Shown here: piece after piece, positions 1 to 8,046 of the stretch
Position numbering within the stretch: the first letter of the stretch is position 1
How the letters are laid out: each line of letters starts with the position of its first letter
Assembly: GCA_016717205.1 (NCBI GenBank)
Contig: JADKGC010000009.1
Coordinates: 124,001 to 188,000, forward strand
DNA: 64,000 bases
Direction: 5' to 3'
DNA from: Candidatus Flexifilum breve
GTDB taxonomy: Bacteria > Chloroflexota > Anaerolineae > Aggregatilineales > Phototrophicaceae
The notes under the pieces: generated by a model
Database searches by the model: none
What the model was told of the DNA's origin: nothing
Seen by the model: only the letters and a program-made list of their open reading frames with translations
Program-made: the position numbers and the translations under genes

Positions 1-315
1 CACGGGCGTGCGGAAATCGCCATCTTCGGCAATACTGACCAGGCTGACTTCGAGATTCAGCGTGCCGCGCAGCGTCGGCGCGACGATCTGTTGTAAGCCG
101 ATGATGATCAGCAGCAACTCCAGCAGCAGGATCACGACCGTTCCGGCGTTCGAGCGGTTGTAGCGCGCGACCTCGCGTTCGAGCTCGAAGTGCGTCGCGC
201 GATACGCGCCATTCGCTCGCAGCCACCAGCGCAGCGCGAGAAACAACAGCACGCCGAGGACGATATATAGTCCCGTCGCGATTTGTTCGATGAAGAAGAC
301 CAGGCTGGCAATCAT
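1..315 (-). CDS. Partial membrane protein of unknown function (N-terminal 105 residues)
   Basis: The frame starts with ATG at 315 and stays open to the window edge, so the C-terminus is missing. Two hydrophobic segments are visible, at about residues 12-29 and 58-78. Between them is a charged stretch (THFELEREVARYNRS) that probably lies in the cytoplasm. After the second segment the chain becomes polar, which suggests an extracytoplasmic or further membrane domain beyond the edge. The start overlaps the stop of the upstream phosphorylase gene as ATGA, so the two are probably translationally coupled. I do not recognise the family. Confidence 0.7.
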   Translation of the reverse strand, partial: MIASLVFFIEQIATGLYIVLGVLLFLALRWWLRANGAYRATHFELEREVARYNRSNAGTVVILLLELLLIIIGLQQIVAPTLRGTLNLEVSLVSIAEDGDFRTPV

Positions 316-1151
316 TGCAATGACCGCAGCACTCCACGCAGAATGGTTTCCAGCTTCGGCACGAGGATGCGGCTCGCATCGAGCACTTCCTCGTGATTCG
401 TTTCCAGTTCCGTATCGATCTGGTCGATGCACTCGTTGGTGATGCCGGAGAACGCCAGCACGCGCATCCCCGCATGGCGACCGACCAGCACCTCATGCAC
501 CGTCGACATGCCGACCGCGTCACCGCCAATCGTCCGCAGCATGCGAATCTCGGCAGGCGATTCAAACTGCGGGCCGGAGAGGCACACGTACACGCCCTGC
601 TGCAGGTTGATGTTGTTCTCCGCGGCGACTTTCACCGCTTGCGCGCGTAAATGCCGATCATACGTCTGCGCCAAGCCGACAAAGCGCACTCCAAGCGAGG
701 GATCATTCGGCCCCATCAACGGGTTGTTGCCGCCCATGCCGACGAAATTGATGTGATCCACAATCAGCATCACATCGCCCACGCGGAAGTTCGTGTTCAG
801 GCCGCCCGCCGCATTCGTGAGGATCAGTGTGTTCACGCCGAGCATTTGCATCACGCGGATCGGGAACGTGATCTGCTGCGCGCTGTAGCCTTCGTAGAGG
901 TGGGCGCGCCCTTTTTGCGTGATCACCGGCATGCCTTCCAGCCGACCGAGCACCAGTTCGCCTGCATGCCCTTCGACCGTCGACTGCGGGAAACCGGGAA
1001 TATCTTTATAGGGAATTTCCACACGTTCTTCCAGCACATCGGCGAGGACATTCAAGCCCGAGCCGAGAACCAAACCCACTTTCACCGGAAGATCGGTGCG
1101 ATTGCGAATAACAGCCGCTGCTTTTTCGTAATCTGCTCGTGTAAATGACAT
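312..1151 (-). CDS. punA: Purine nucleoside phosphorylase (inosine/guanosine type)
   Basis: Phosphorolysis of purine nucleosides to free base and (deoxy)ribose-1-phosphate in the cytoplasm. At 279 residues it matches trimeric PNPs. The visible PNP blocks are the phosphate-binding GSGLN near residue 31, HAGELVLG, GRAHLYEGYS, TNAAGG, and FESPAEIR...GMSTVHE for ribose binding. The base-specificity loop SGITNECI carries the Asn found at the purine N1/O6 contact of 6-oxopurine PNPs. The ATG at 1151 is preceded by AAAGGAGT ten bases upstream and a TATAAT box. It would feed bases to the deaminases and molybdenum hydroxylase of the same strand block, although its own -10 box suggests separate transcription. 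Confidence 0.93.
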   Translation of the reverse strand: MSFTRADYEKAAAVIRNRTDLPVKVGLVLGSGLNVLADVLEERVEIPYKDIPGFPQSTVEGHAGELVLGRLEGMPVITQKGRAHLYEGYSAQQITFPIRVMQMLGVNTLILTNAAGGLNTNFRVGDVMLIVDHINFVGMGGNNPLMGPNDPSLGVRFVGLAQTYDRHLRAQAVKVAAENNINLQQGVYVCLSGPQFESPAEIRMLRTIGGDAVGMSTVHEVLVGRHAGMRVLAFSGITNECIDQIDTELETNHEEVLDASRILVPKLETILRGVLRSLQ

Positions 1152-1179
1152 TGCTGCTATGACTCCTTTTTCTCATCCC

Positions 1180-1185
1180 ATTATA
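1180..1185 (-). promoter_or_regulatory. -10 box (TATAAT) of the phosphorylase gene
   Basis: A perfect TATAAT on the minus strand lies 28 bases upstream of the punA ATG, and the AAAGGAGT ribosome site at 1162-1169 lies between them. No good -35 hexamer sits 16-18 bases further upstream. The promoter is therefore either weak or activator-dependent, or the match is chance. Confidence 0.45.
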
Positions 1186-1244
1186 CCTAGGACGCGTTAC
1201 CCTTACGATGTCCAAACCAACGTCAACTATGCAGGCGGATAAAA

Positions 1245-1523
1245 TTGTTGCTAAAATACGGAGAGATCAAGGTGGGGTCTGGGGTTTTGGAGATGAGCGC
1301 AGAACGGGCAATGCTGCATTACGCCGATGCGTACAAAAAACTCTATAAACGGATGCCAAAAGACTTGCGCGCGCTCGACAGCAACTGGGTGATCGTCAAT
1401 GGCGCGCGCATACAAGTCAACGAGCTGGAGCATTTGACCAAGCGCCTGCAGCACGAATATGATCAGGCGAATATTCAAAAGAAGAATATGGTCTCGCGCT
1501 TGATCAACTGGTTCAAGCAGTAG
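1245..1523 (+). CDS. Small hypothetical protein, 92 residues
   Basis: This is the only plus-strand gene in the first 32 kb. It lies between divergent punA and a convergent gene whose stop abuts its own. The TTG start at 1245 is preceded by AGGCGG at good spacing; an ATG at 1293 would give 76 residues. The product is charged and mostly helical. It has a YADAYKKLYKR segment and an amphipathic basic C-terminus (MVSRLINWFKQ) that could contact a membrane or nucleic acid. No family is recognised. The periodic helical pattern and clean packing between neighbours favour a real gene. Confidence 0.55.
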   Translation: MLLKYGEIKVGSGVLEMSAERAMLHYADAYKKLYKRMPKDLRALDSNWVIVNGARIQVNELEHLTKRLQHEYDQANIQKKNMVSRLINWFKQ

Positions 1524-2861
1524 TCAGCTCAACCCGGCACGCCCGCGCTCCTCGCGGTAGTCGTCCGGGGTATCCACGTCGCGGAGCACACTGTCCGTCT
1601 CGACCGTGATATGCGTCACCGGATGGCGGTTAATCACATCACGCGGCGCGCCAGATTTCGGAAGATCGTAAATTTCCTGCCAATACCGCCGATCAATCAG
1701 AATTGGATGTCCGCGCCGCATCTGATAGCTTGGCGCGACCAGGTCACCCTGCCCTTCGGCATAAGCCATCATGACCTGATCCACCACGCGCGGCTGAATG
1801 CGCGGTTGATCGCCAAGCACAATCAGCGCGGCGCTGACGTGCGCCGGGAGCGCCCGCAAACCAACCTGCAGCGACGACAGCATCTCCGCAGTCTCATACT
1901 CGGAATTATGCACGGTCAACGCGCCCGACCGCTCCGCTGCCGCCCGCACCTCATCCGCGCGGTTGCCCGTCACGACGACCACGGGTTCGACACGCGCCAG
2001 CGCCAACTGGTGCAGGATATGCTCGAGAATCGTCCGGCCATCCGACCACGGCAGCAGCACTTTCATCTCGCCCATCCGGCGCGACATCCCCGCCGCCAGA
2101 ACCACCGCCCCAACTGTTCGCTGCACTTCGCTCACCGGATCACTGCTCCTTGTCGAACCAAGCGCCACCGCCGTCACCCGCGGTGACCTGAGGATAAGCC
2201 GGGCGATCAGGCGCGCCCGTGCCCGCTGATACCCGCTGGCTGGCGTTGCGTTGAGCCACGCCACCACCCGCGCGCGATCCGGCACGCCCTTCAGTCCGAA
2301 ATCCTTATCGCGCAGCACCTGCGCCACCCACGGCGACTTGATCGGTGCGCCGGGGTAAAACCCGAACTTGTCGATTATGGCCTGTGCGTTGTAGACATGC
2401 TCCTCGTCCAGCGGCTGCCCGAGCGCCTTTAGGGATGCGACGGGCACGACGAGGGACGTTTCCGGCGGAATGACTGGCTCGTGCGCGTACGGCGCTTTGA
2501 AGACCATGCGCCGTGCCCCGTCTGCTTCAATGATCAAAGCGTCAGCATCGACCGAGTCCAGCAGCCACGAGACGGAATCGATCCCGTAGGCCTTGCCGCC
2601 GCGAATCCCCGTGTAGATAAAGCTGAAGCGGTGCTGCTCGAGTGCCGCCGAGATCGCCGCCGCGCCTACTTCAGGTCTGAGCGCATGAGGCATAGCCGCC
2701 AGTTCATCCTCGGCGATGCGCGTGGTGGTCGTTGCCAGTACGCGCCACCCTTCATCGGCCAGCTCATGCGCCAACGCGGTTAAAGTAGAAGTCTTTCCAC
2801 CCGCCCCCGTCAACGCGACGACCTCGCCGCGCGTAATGCGGAAAGCGTCACGCAGTTTCAT
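1524..2861 (-). CDS. YqeC-MocA fusion: selenium-dependent hydroxylase accessory protein plus molybdopterin nucleotidyltransferase
   Basis: Residues 1 to about 225 are a YqeC-like domain with a P-loop (ALTGAGGKTST) and an ADGAR block. YqeC is an accessory factor linked to selenium-dependent molybdenum hydroxylases. From about residue 250 the chain becomes a MocA/MobA-type nucleotidyltransferase with VVLAAGMSRRMG and LGDQPRI, expected to transfer CMP or GMP to molybdopterin. The two are normally separate genes. The start overlaps the yqeB stop as ATGA, so this protein is coupled to the hydroxylase cluster. The fusion suggests that labile-selenium insertion and cofactor nucleotide attachment happen on one protein, which is inference. 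Confidence 0.88.
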   Translation of the reverse strand: MKLRDAFRITRGEVVALTGAGGKTSTLTALAHELADEGWRVLATTTTRIAEDELAAMPHALRPEVGAAAISAALEQHRFSFIYTGIRGGKAYGIDSVSWLLDSVDADALIIEADGARRMVFKAPYAHEPVIPPETSLVVPVASLKALGQPLDEEHVYNAQAIIDKFGFYPGAPIKSPWVAQVLRDKDFGLKGVPDRARVVAWLNATPASGYQRARARLIARLILRSPRVTAVALGSTRSSDPVSEVQRTVGAVVLAAGMSRRMGEMKVLLPWSDGRTILEHILHQLALARVEPVVVVTGNRADEVRAAAERSGALTVHNSEYETAEMLSSLQVGLRALPAHVSAALIVLGDQPRIQPRVVDQVMMAYAEGQGDLVAPSYQMRRGHPILIDRRYWQEIYDLPKSGAPRDVINRHPVTHITVETDSVLRDVDTPDDYREERGRAGLS

Positions 2862-3674
2862 CGCAGCGCGGCGCGCACCGCCGACGACGCGAGCACCGCT
2901 TCGAGCGTGCCGCCGCCCACCGCCAGCGACTTATCGGACAGGGTGAAGCAGTGCTCGCGCTCAACACGCGGATCCAGATCGCCGACTTTCATACCCGCGC
3001 GCACCTGCACCCGCTCGTGCATGAGGCCGCGCAGCATCCCCGTGAATGCGGCTGTGATGGGCTGTCCATCCACCGTGGCAATGACCTGCCTTGCTTCGAT
3101 CACGTCGCCGATGGCGAAGCGCGGCTCGACATGGCCGTCAACTGGCGCGCGCAGCACGCGCGAATGCGTCTTATTCAGCACGCTGCCCGGTTCGCCTGTG
3201 TCTGGTTCGGCTGAACCGGCAGAGGACGCGCCCGAGGTTATGCCCACGGTTGGTTTCGATGACGACATGGCAGTCTGCACCCGCCGTGAAACCGGGGCCA
3301 AACGCGATGACCAGCGGTGCGTCGCTGATCGTCGTGCCGAGGTTGCGCTTTTCCATCCGTGCATCGATCACGACCATCGGTCGGAGCGCCACCAGCGCGA
3401 GTCCCTGCGGATCGATCAGCACGGGGATTTCACCCTGTGCGCTGACCGCATACGCCACCTCGGGATCGGACACCAGTCGACTCGTCACGCCTTCGACGGT
3501 ACGCGTGCCGCTGTAAACCGCATCGCCAAAGCACACCGTCCGTCGGACGAGCAGCGGCGCATCCAGCTCAAGCACGATGACCGGAAACCCCGCCTTGATC
3601 AACCGGAAGATCGCGCCGCTGGCTAAATCGCCACCACCGCGCACGACGACGCGCGCCTGCTCAAAGAACGCCAA
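2858..3674 (-). CDS. yqeB: YqeB, selenium-dependent molybdenum hydroxylase system protein (frameshifted)
   Basis: The N-terminal part (from ATG 3674) begins VVVRGGGDLASG, an NAD-like glycine loop, and continues to RGHNLGRV. The C-terminal part, in the next frame, resumes at GSAEPDTG and runs to 2858. Together they give the YqeB order and a normal length of about 271 residues. The break is at about 3216-3226, a net +1 (or -2) indel. YqeB is found only with selenium-dependent molybdenum hydroxylases and is needed for their maturation; its chemistry is unsettled. The start overlaps the xdhA 3' end by 14 bases. An indel error is more likely than decay because neighbouring genes show the same type of break. 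Confidence 0.8.
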
Positions 3675-5880
3675 CGCCCTGCTCCCGCAGCTTCTTGACT
3701 ACGCGATCCGGGATCATCGGTAGATCGTCAATCCAGACGCCCGTCGCATCTTTGACCGCCGCCGCAATCGCCGGAGCGAGCGGCACGAACGGCATTTCCG
3801 CCATCCCACGCGCCCCAAACGGGCCAATTGGATCGGCGTATTCGAGTACAACCGATTTGACTTCAATGGGGATATCGAGCACCGTCGGGATCAAGTACGT
3901 CGAGAGATACGGGTTGCGGATGCGGCCATCGACCGAGATCAGATGCTCCATGACCGCATAGCCCAGTGCCTGAATGACGGCACCCTCAATCTGCCCCTGC
4001 ACTTGCTGCGGGTTGACCGCCTTGCCCACGTCATTCGTACTGACTACGCGCAACACACGGACAAAGCCTGTCTCAATATCAACTTCGACTTCCACCGCCT
4101 GCGCAACATACCCGTAGGCGAAGTTCGGTTCGGACTTGCCCGTCATGGGGTCATAGGGTGTGGTCTTCGGCGGACGATAGCGATAAGTCGCCTTGGCCGG
4201 GCGTTCTTCGCGCCGCCACGCTTCGAGCGCTTCTGCCGCCGCGCCGCAAATCGCGTTGCCGGACATGAACGTCAGCCGTGAGGCGGACGCGCTGCCCGCC
4301 GTCATCGTCTCCGCCGTATCATGCCCAATAAACTTGACGCACTCAATCGGCACGCCGACCGCATCGGCGGCCATTTGCACCATGACGGTGTGCGTCCCCT
4401 GCCCCACATCCGCGCCGCCGTGCCGCACGACGACGTGCTCAATCTCGGTATTGCCGTACAGTTCGACCGTCGCCCAGCTTTGTTCGGGCGCGCCGAAGCT
4501 GTAGCCGACATTCTTGAAGCCACACGCGAAACCAATCCCGCGCCGCAGCGCCGGGTTCTCTGGCTGTTCGACCGCCTGCCGCTGCCAGCCGTTCGCGTGC
4601 GTCCAGTAGCTTTCCAGCGCGCCGCGTTCAATCACCTGAGGCATGCTCACACCGGGCGGCAGCGGTGTCCCCACCGAGAGGAAGCTGCCTTCCCGAATGC
4701 TATTGCGCAGGCGCAGTTCCACCGGGTCCATGTTCAGCGCTTCGGCGAGGCGATTCATCAGCCCTTCGGCGGCCAAACAGGCTTGCGGCGCGCCAAACCC
4801 GCGGAACGCGCCCGTCGGGATGTTGTTGGTCAGCACGGCATACGTGTCTGTATGGACGTTCTCGCACTCATACGGGCCGGTCGCCATCAGGTTGGCGTTC
4901 GCCAGCACCTTGCTCGACGTGTAGTTGTACGCGCCCGCGTCGCCGACGATGCGCGCTTCCATCGCGACGAGCTTACCTTCGCGGGTCGCGCCCCACTTCG
5001 CCTGCACCGTGACCGGGTGGCGCTTGTGGTGGTACTTGATCGAGTCTTCACGGCTCCAGATCGTCTTGACCGGGCGGCGCACGTAATGTGTCGCGAGCGC
5101 CAGCACAATCTGCACGGACATGTCTTCGCGCCCACCGAACGCGCCGCCAATCGCCGGGTAGATCACGCGCACTTGATCTTCAGGCAGGTTCAGCGCGTGC
5201 GCGATCAGGTACTGATCCTCGTGCGTCCACTGCCCGGCGACGATGACCGTCACTCGCCCCTGCTCGTCGATATAGCTCAGCCCGGCTTCCGGCTGCAGAT
5301 AGGCGTGTTCCTGATAGCCAGTGCTGTATTCGCCTTCGACGACCACATCGGCTTGCGCCCACCCCGCCGCCATATCGCCTTTACGGATGCGATAGTGAAT
5401 CTCGATATTGTTGGGCTTATCCTCGTGAAGCTGCGGCGCGCCTTCAAGCATGGCAGCTTCCATGTCAAAAACCGCGGGCAGATCCTCGTAATCGATCTGG
5501 ATCAGCTTGGCCGCTTCCGCCGCAATCGCTTCCGTCTCCGCGACCACCAGCGCGACATTATCCATGTAGCAGCGCACCACATCCGCATCGCTGATCGTGC
5601 TGCCCGGGCCGCACAGCACCGGCTGATCTTTCGTCACTAGTCCGTACTCATTGACGGGCACATCCTTCGCCGTGATGACGTGCACCACCCCCGGCAGCGC
5701 TTCGGCGGCGCTCGTGTCAATCGACCGGATGCGAGCATGCGCGCGGTCGCTGAAACGGATCTTCAGCCACAACTGCCCGTCCATATTGAAATCACCGGGG
5801 TACAGTGCCTCCCCAGTGACCTTACTTGTCGCATCAAAACGGCGGATGCTCTGCCCGACCGCCTTCAGTGGTTCCACCAT
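3661..5880 (-). CDS. xdhA: Xanthine/purine dehydrogenase family molybdopterin-binding subunit
   Basis: Large catalytic subunit (739 residues) of a molybdenum hydroxylase that would oxidise hypoxanthine, xanthine or a related purine. Visible family blocks are the N-terminal alpha/beta hammerhead (about 10-115), GGAFGGRED with the molybdopterin contact, GAFRGFGAPQA, GGADVGQGTH, and the C-terminal GARGMAEMP whose Glu occupies the place of the base-activating glutamate. No in-frame TGA is seen, so any selenium would be a labile cofactor ligand as in the YqeB/YqeC-linked enzymes. The ATG at 5880 is preceded by GGAAGGTAAG. The electron-transfer subunit is encoded separately at 8030-9473. Confidence 0.92.
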   Translation of the reverse strand: MVEPLKAVGQSIRRFDATSKVTGEALYPGDFNMDGQLWLKIRFSDRAHARIRSIDTSAAEALPGVVHVITAKDVPVNEYGLVTKDQPVLCGPGSTISDADVVRCYMDNVALVVAETEAIAAEAAKLIQIDYEDLPAVFDMEAAMLEGAPQLHEDKPNNIEIHYRIRKGDMAAGWAQADVVVEGEYSTGYQEHAYLQPEAGLSYIDEQGRVTVIVAGQWTHEDQYLIAHALNLPEDQVRVIYPAIGGAFGGREDMSVQIVLALATHYVRRPVKTIWSREDSIKYHHKRHPVTVQAKWGATREGKLVAMEARIVGDAGAYNYTSSKVLANANLMATGPYECENVHTDTYAVLTNNIPTGAFRGFGAPQACLAAEGLMNRLAEALNMDPVELRLRNSIREGSFLSVGTPLPPGVSMPQVIERGALESYWTHANGWQRQAVEQPENPALRRGIGFACGFKNVGYSFGAPEQSWATVELYGNTEIEHVVVRHGGADVGQGTHTVMVQMAADAVGVPIECVKFIGHDTAETMTAGSASASRLTFMSGNAICGAAAEALEAWRREERPAKATYRYRPPKTTPYDPMTGKSEPNFAYGYVAQAVEVEVDIETGFVRVLRVVSTNDVGKAVNPQQVQGQIEGAVIQALGYAVMEHLISVDGRIRNPYLSTYLIPTVLDIPIEVKSVVLEYADPIGPFGARGMAEMPFVPLAPAIAAAVKDATGVWIDDLPMIPDRVVKKLREQGVGVL

Positions 5881-5898
5881 GAACTTACCTTCCTTTGG

Positions 5899-7650
5899 CT
5901 AGGGTGCCGCCACCAACGGTCGCACCGACCGCATCCGCTCCGCCTCTTTCGCCATGATGCGGTGCAAAATGGCGACCGACGTTGCATAGGTGGGGTCAAC
6001 GCCCGCGTAACTGAGGTTCGTCCCCAGGTTCTTGCCTTTGGTGAACGGGGTATCGGACGCGTAATGCAGGATACCGACATCGAACGGCGCGCCGTAGAGC
6101 GTGACGATCTCATTCTGCGGATGACGCTTGGGGCGTACCACTTCATAGACGCTGGACATGTACGGCCCACCTTCCATCTCGATCACGGTGTAGCCTTCTT
6201 GATAGAACACGCTCATATAGCGTGAATTCTGCAGGAAAGTTCCCAGCGCACTGATGGCTTTCTGATTATCGAGCACCGTGCCGTAGGTCAGGAAGGGCGC
6301 GATATCCTGCGCCGTGAAGCAGTTATTGAATAGGTAGGTATTCTGCGAATGCTCATCGTGCACGACGTTCGAGATCATCACATCACCGATGCGCCCGTTG
6401 AGCGTCGCCGCCTTGCCCATGATGTACACGCCAACCAGGTGCGAGACCTGTTCCGACAAGCGGGTCAGCAGTTCATAAGCGCCCAAACCGAGCGGGTAGT
6501 CAATATTGAGGATGAGCGCATCGCTGTACGGCAGCCAGTCGGTCGGCAGATCGCCCTTCACGCGCGGGTCAAGCCAGTCGGCATTCAGTTTGTTCAGCTC
6601 GATCACCTGCGTCTCGATGTCAAACCCGTGCTGACTCGGCACGCGGTAAATGCCGGACTCGCGCTCATCCGCCGCCATCTGATTGCGCGGCTTGTCGCCG
6701 ACATCGGTCAGGTATTTTTTGAGCACGTAGTACAGAAAATTGTGCTTGTGTGTCAGTCCGCGATCGGCCTGAATCGCCTGATACTCGCTGAGCAGGTTCT
6801 GGTGACCGCGCGACTGCATGTACCGCAGGATGTTCGCCTCTTCGCGAATCGCGAACCCGGTCAGCGGGTTGACGACCGAGTGCGCGTTGCTGGAAACAAA
6901 GTAGATCGGGCGCTCCTGTAGGTTGACCGCATTGCCGACCTGCGCAACCACTTCATCCCACCACTGCGCGGTCGCCCGACGATAAGCCGCCAGCGACCCG
7001 GCCAGCAAACGCACGCCGAACTGCTTACGCCCGTGTGCCATCCGGTCGAGCGTTTGCACGAAGCGCCCACCCCACGCGACTTCCAAGCGCCGCAAATCTG
7101 CTGACTCGACATGGAGCGCGGTGGAGAGCATCTCGATCTCAGCGTCCGTGAGCGGGTCCTGCCGGTTCTGATACTGCGCGAGGAACAACTTCGGAATCTC
7201 GCCTTGCAGCAGGTGATGCAGCTTATTCCATTCGATCTGGTAGGCGGTCAGCATGGGGATGAGGTCGTCAATGTCCGACCGACTGGCGACGAACACGGCC
7301 ATCGTCCGCTGCGCCTCGTTGAAATGCGTGCGGCGGCGGCGCCCCGACGAGTATACCTTCTCCCACTCGTTGATCGGGTAGCCCGCCGCGCTGAACTGCC
7401 GGTCAAGCTGACCGAGCACCACCAAATCCACGTCGATGATGCACGGCGGCATGCGCATGCTGCTGTAGACCAGCGTTGACACATCTGGCTGCGGACTCCG
7501 CGCCAAAACATGCAGCGACGAATCCATCGTCAGATGGCTTTCCACGAGCGTTTCAATCTGAATCGTTTGACTCGACCTGAGCAGCGAATAGTACGTTCGC
7601 ATGTACAGTTCGATCTCTTCACTGCCAGTCTTGGGAACAGTCCGATCCAT
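5899..7650 (-). CDS. Uncharacterised protein with nucleoside-phosphorylase-like C-terminal region
   Basis: 583 residues, no signal peptide or membrane helix, so cytoplasmic. The N-terminal two thirds are not recognised. Residues about 375-570 follow the layout of the PNP/UDP phosphorylase fold: a strand then YPLGLGAYELL, MGKAATLNGRIGDVMIS (residues 411-427) like the GKAGTL..IGDVVI turn, and VIEMEGGPY (489-497), matching the EMEG block whose Glu binds ribose hydroxyls. It sits in the purine operon between the two hydroxylase subunits, 18 bases from xdhA. A purine-nucleoside or ribose-phosphate substrate is inference; a non-catalytic relative is also possible. Confidence 0.8.
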   Translation of the reverse strand: MDRTVPKTGSEEIELYMRTYYSLLRSSQTIQIETLVESHLTMDSSLHVLARSPQPDVSTLVYSSMRMPPCIIDVDLVVLGQLDRQFSAAGYPINEWEKVYSSGRRRRTHFNEAQRTMAVFVASRSDIDDLIPMLTAYQIEWNKLHHLLQGEIPKLFLAQYQNRQDPLTDAEIEMLSTALHVESADLRRLEVAWGGRFVQTLDRMAHGRKQFGVRLLAGSLAAYRRATAQWWDEVVAQVGNAVNLQERPIYFVSSNAHSVVNPLTGFAIREEANILRYMQSRGHQNLLSEYQAIQADRGLTHKHNFLYYVLKKYLTDVGDKPRNQMAADERESGIYRVPSQHGFDIETQVIELNKLNADWLDPRVKGDLPTDWLPYSDALILNIDYPLGLGAYELLTRLSEQVSHLVGVYIMGKAATLNGRIGDVMISNVVHDEHSQNTYLFNNCFTAQDIAPFLTYGTVLDNQKAISALGTFLQNSRYMSVFYQEGYTVIEMEGGPYMSSVYEVVRPKRHPQNEIVTLYGAPFDVGILHYASDTPFTKGKNLGTNLSYAGVDPTYATSVAILHRIMAKEAERMRSVRPLVAAP

Positions 7651-7653
7651 AGG

Positions 7654-8046
7654 CTACTTATTCTTCCCTTCCACATGTTCGCGATACTCGCGGTTAATGC
7701 GGCGCTGCTGCTTCTTGCGCTTCGCCTTGGCATCCACCAGTTGATCGCGTTCTTTCGCCAGATCGCTCATTTTGACGTTGATCGGCTTCTTGGGCGCGGC
7801 CACGGCGATGATCATTCCGGCGAAAAGCGAGAGAATCAGGGCGATGATGGCCGTAAATACCCAGCGCAGCGTGGTCTGGTTCATACCCGTGGTTCGGAAG
7901 CCACGCAGATTGTCGCGCAGCCAATCGATGACGCCCGGGGCGATCAGATAAGCGATCACTGTGAAGGCGACGATCAGCAAAAAGCCCATGACGGGCCATG
8001 ACCGCCGACCGCGTTTTTTATCTTGAATCTTAACTTGACTGCTCAT
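7654..8046 (-). CDS. Small two-helix membrane protein
   Basis: 130 residues with a basic N-terminus (KIQDKKRGRRS), a first membrane helix at about 19-43, a second at about 62-84, and a highly charged Lys/Arg/Glu-rich C-terminal tail. The topology is predicted with both ends inside. It overlaps the end of the upstream FAD/2Fe-2S gene by 17 bases and stops four bases before the next gene, so it belongs to the hydroxylase transcript. It could tether the complex to the membrane, but nothing in the sequence proves this. I do not recognise the family. Confidence 0.72.
   Translation of the reverse strand: MSSQVKIQDKKRGRRSWPVMGFLLIVAFTVIAYLIAPGVIDWLRDNLRGFRTTGMNQTTLRWVFTAIIALILSLFAGMIIAVAAPKKPINVKMSDLAKERDQLVDAKAKRKKQQRRINREYREHVEGKNK

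Noticed and set aside
4321..5640. A 439-codon plus-strand open frame within xdhA
   Set aside because: It is a shadow of xdhA in the opposite strand; low-complexity Arg/His composition and no ribosome site.
3661..5880. A selenocysteine (TGA) codon in the molybdenum hydroxylase
   Set aside because: The frame has no in-frame TGA; selenium in the YqeB/YqeC-linked family is a labile cofactor, not an amino acid.
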